The notes under the pieces were generated by a model. It was not told where the DNA came from. It made no database searches and was given only the letters and a program-made list of their open reading frames with translations. A DNA stretch of 7,019 nt, from contig DAOVQB010000226.1 of NCBI GenBank assembly GCA_030628905.1, positions 1-7,019 on the forward strand, in the 5' to 3' direction. How positions within the stretch are numbered: position 1 is the stretch's first letter; each line of letters starts with the position of its first letter. The position numbers and the translations under genes are program-made. Shown piece by piece: positions 5,006 to 7,019 of the stretch. The DNA is from DAOVQB01 sp023128935 (lineage in GTDB: Bacteria > Eisenbacteria > RBG-16-71-46 > CAIMUX01 > WJJG01).

Positions 5006-7019
5006 CTAGTCCAGAAGGAAGAACCATTTGTCAAGAGCGTCGGGGTAGGCCTCGAACGCCTTTAGCGTGACCCAGTTGAGTGCGAAGTTAAAGTCGTCCA
5101 GGTAGTAGGGACCGCAGCCAACCCACATGTGGTTCTGCGTGTCCACGAAGTCGCTCAGGTTGCTCATGCGCGGGCCGACCTCGTCAGCGAACGTGCTGCC
5201 CCAGCTCTGAGCCGCGTACTCCGCCTCGATGAACTCGAAGTATGGAACGGTGGCGTCCAAGTAGTCGCCGGTATCAAGAGCGATTATGTCGTCCATGATA
5301 TCGAGCAACTCGGACTGCTGAATGTCCCTGTTGAGGAAGTTGATCCAGCCGAGAGCCAGAGGCTGGGCTTTCACCTCGCCAAACGCCATACTGCCGCCCC
5401 GCTCCGCGAGGACACCGAGGGAGATAGGATGCCAGGGGCCGGTGCCCTGATCGTAGTTGGGGAAGTAGTCGTCGCACATGCGTTCGGCATCAAACTCCCA
5501 GAGATCGGACCAGACTTCGACCTTCAGCCCAACACCCGCTTCGGGGGGGTTAACTGTGTATATGACCCCGAGGGTGGTTCCGAGTTCTTCTGCACCCAGC
5601 TCAAGTGCGTGTGCAGCATCAAACATGGGATTACCGATCTCGCCCAGGCCGCGGTCATAGTTAATGATCCAGTAGTACAGGAAATCGGCGTAGGTCATGA
5701 TGCTGCCGTCGTGCCAGGGATGCAACCAGATCTCATCAGGGTAGTAGACGACCGAGTAGCGGTCGCACACAGCGGTATCAAGGCCCCACTCCGCGCCGGG
5801 CTTGGCAAGCGCGTCCGCCACAGTGAACGGCGTTTGCGTTGTCCAATTCCAGGCACGCCATGCCTCGTTGGGAGCCGTGATCGGGGTAGCGAAGTCCAGC
5901 GTCACCCAATCGTTAGTCTTGATTGCGGGAAGGTCAGTCGTGACGGTTACTTCCGCATTGGTGATGCGTGCCGGCTGACGCAGTCCGTCGCGCGTGTCGG
6001 GGAGGTGGCCCTCGTCGCCGGTGGCCCTGATCGGGAACATGTCGTACACGGCGTTGGAGCCGTCAACCTGGTTCCAGGGCTCAACCAGCATGTCGTGCTG
6101 GGCTACCCTAAGGTGTCCGCCGAAGACCGGGTCGCCCACGGAGTCGACGAAGTGCGCCGTTAGGGCCCACAGCCAGGAGCCGTAGATGCCACCCGACTTG
6201 TCCGCCGCCAGGTCCACAGTCGTCCTGAGCGGGGAGAAGCCCTTGCTGCTAACCAGGTAGAACATGCCGAATCCCATGTGCGGCGGGAGGCATATCTCGT
6301 ACAGGTCATCGCGCCCGGCAAAGCTGCCGAAGGCCAGGGTCGCGAGGTCATAAGCTGCATCGTAGAACTCACTGGGGACGTCGAGATATGTGAAGGCCGG
6401 GATTCCGGCTGCCCATACGCTGGTGTGGAAGTAGAGGAACCAGAAGCCCTCGTCACGCGAGAGCTCGGTGGATACCCAGCCGCCCGTGTACATGTTCCAG
6501 TTGCCGCCAGTTGTGTCTGCATCGACATTGACCAACCCTGAAAGGGTGGCTGCCATGTCGCCGTAGAAGGGGTCAAACTCGAAGCCCATCGCCTCGATCT
6601 GGGCCCCTACGTAGTCACCGATCGCCCAGCGCGCGGGGTCGTCGTTCCTGATGGCGATGGTGATGACGATCGGGTCGCCTTTGTAGAGCCAACCGGTGGC
6701 GGCATCGCCGGTGATGTTACCGGTGATGACATTCATCTCGCTCATCGTGTCGTTTAGCCAGGTCAAGCCCACCGTCTCGCCGTAGTCAAACTCTGTCTCG
6801 AGATATCCGATGCTGGATTCCTCGACGATGTAGGTGTTACCGTAGTACCTGGTGTAGTCCGCAAGCTGCGAGTGCTGGGATGTGTACTGCGGCCACGCCA
6901 GACCGCCCATCATCGTGGGATCGTTGGCAATGAACCCGAGGCCGACGTATTTATGCAGGACCCCCTGCAGTGTCCGCGTGCCTCCCGCGAAGTTGAACAG
7001 ATAGAAGGGGTTCAACGTG
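5006..7019 (-). CDS. Large extracellular solute-binding protein of the peptide-transporter family 5 type (N-terminus beyond window)
   Basis: This is the receptor subunit that binds substrate outside the membrane and delivers it to the permeases. About 670 residues are visible and the frame is still open at the right edge, so the signal peptide and N-terminal part are missing; the full protein must exceed the roughly 540 residues of E. coli OppA/DppA. The TTG at 7015 is an internal leucine, not the start. Counting from that codon, a family-5 domain III-like stretch appears at about 115-148 (PIVITIAIRN...AQIEAMGFEFD) and a lobe-end-like element at 216-264 (EFYDAAYDLA...FSPLR). These are followed, not preceded, by the usual early motif WHDGSIMTYADFLYY (434-448) and by GCGPYYLDDF (633-642) near the C-terminus. 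The protein is rich in Trp, Tyr, Asp and Glu, as expected for an exported binder. Peptide is only the family default substrate. It ends at TAG 5008-5006, upstream of a strong hairpin. Confidence 0.85.
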   Translation of the reverse strand, partial: TLNPFYLFNFAGGTRTLQGVLHKYVGLGFIANDPTMMGGLAWPQYTSQHSQLADYTRYYGNTYIVEESSIGYLETEFDYGETVGLTWLNDTMSEMNVITGNITGDAATGWLYKGDPIVITIAIRNDDPARWAIGDYVGAQIEAMGFEFDPFYGDMAATLSGLVNVDADTTGGNWNMYTGGWVSTELSRDEGFWFLYFHTSVWAAGIPAFTYLDVPSEFYDAAYDLATLAFGSFAGRDDLYEICLPPHMGFGMFYLVSSKGFSPLRTTVDLAADKSGGIYGSWLWALTAHFVDSVGDPVFGGHLRVAQHDMLVEPWNQVDGSNAVYDMFPIRATGDEGHLPDTRDGLRQPARITNAEVTVTTDLPAIKTNDWVTLDFATPITAPNEAWRAWNWTTQTPFTVADALAKPGAEWGLDTAVCDRYSVVYYPDEIWLHPWHDGSIMTYADFLYYWIINYDRGLGEIGNPMFDAAHALELGAEELGTTLGVIYTVNPPEAGVGLKVEVWSDLWEFDAERMCDDYFPNYDQGTGPWHPISLGVLAERGGSMAFGEVKAQPLALGWINFLNRDIQQSELLDIMDDIIALDTGDYLDATVPYFEFIEAEYAAQSWGSTFADEVGPRMSNLSDFVDTQNHMWVGCGPYYLDDFNFALNWVTLKAFEAYPDALDKWFFLLD

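Noticed and set aside
5129..6163. Long plus-strand open frame of 344 codons inside the binding-protein gene
   Set aside because: It is antisense to a well-supported gene in GC-rich DNA, shows no family motif, and its residue composition is that of a codon shadow.
1..7019. CRISPR arrays, tRNA or rRNA genes, insertion sequences, integrase or attachment sites
   Set aside because: No regularly spaced repeats, cloverleaf-like stretches, transposase motifs or long terminal inverted repeats were seen; the window is almost entirely transporter coding sequence.

Overview
The window is one nearly complete operon for a peptide/nickel-type (Opp/Dpp, PepT family) ABC importer. Everything is on the minus strand, so transcription runs from right to left. 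In transcription order: the C-terminal part of a very large solute-binding protein (cut by the right edge); a 313-base intergenic region with a strong hairpin and a promoter; a DppB-type permease; a DppC-type permease with an unusually large extracytoplasmic insertion; a DppD/OppD-type ATPase; a DppF/OppF-type ATPase; and a 63-residue two-helix membrane protein at the distal end. The last five genes are packed tightly: gaps of 3, 19 and 9 nt and one 8-nt overlap.

The organism looks bacterial. There are clear Shine-Dalgarno sequences (GGGAGG before the first permease, GGGGAGG before the second, AGAGG before the small gene) and a sigma70-like promoter (TTGACT, 17 nt, TGC-TAAATT). The DNA is GC-rich. 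The large aromatic-rich solute-binding protein, the DppC-type permease with a folded insertion, and the short membrane protein at the operon end resemble operons I associate with Chloroflexota (Anaerolineae or Dehalococcoidia-like). That assignment is by resemblance only; no taxonomic marker is present.

Region by region: 5006-7019 holds the binding protein, open at its N-terminal side. 4693-5005 is the control region: a perfect 13-bp GC-rich stem follows the binding-protein stop, then come several small inverted repeats, then the promoter, then a short leader that may encode a 22-residue leaderless peptide whose stop overlaps the permease start as ATGA. 2254-4692 holds the two permeases, 230-2234 the two ATPases, and 29-220 the small membrane protein. 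Positions 1-28 hold no complete gene.

Expected teamwork: the exported binding protein captures a substrate (peptide-like by family, identity unknown) and delivers it to the DppB/DppC heterodimer. The two ATPases power import; both keep all catalytic motifs and a C-terminal cysteine-rich tail. The hairpin plus internal promoter would let the binding protein be made in excess over the membrane complex. The parts that depart from the textbook Opp/Dpp system are the motif order in the binding protein, the permease insertion, the small distal membrane protein and the possible leader peptide.
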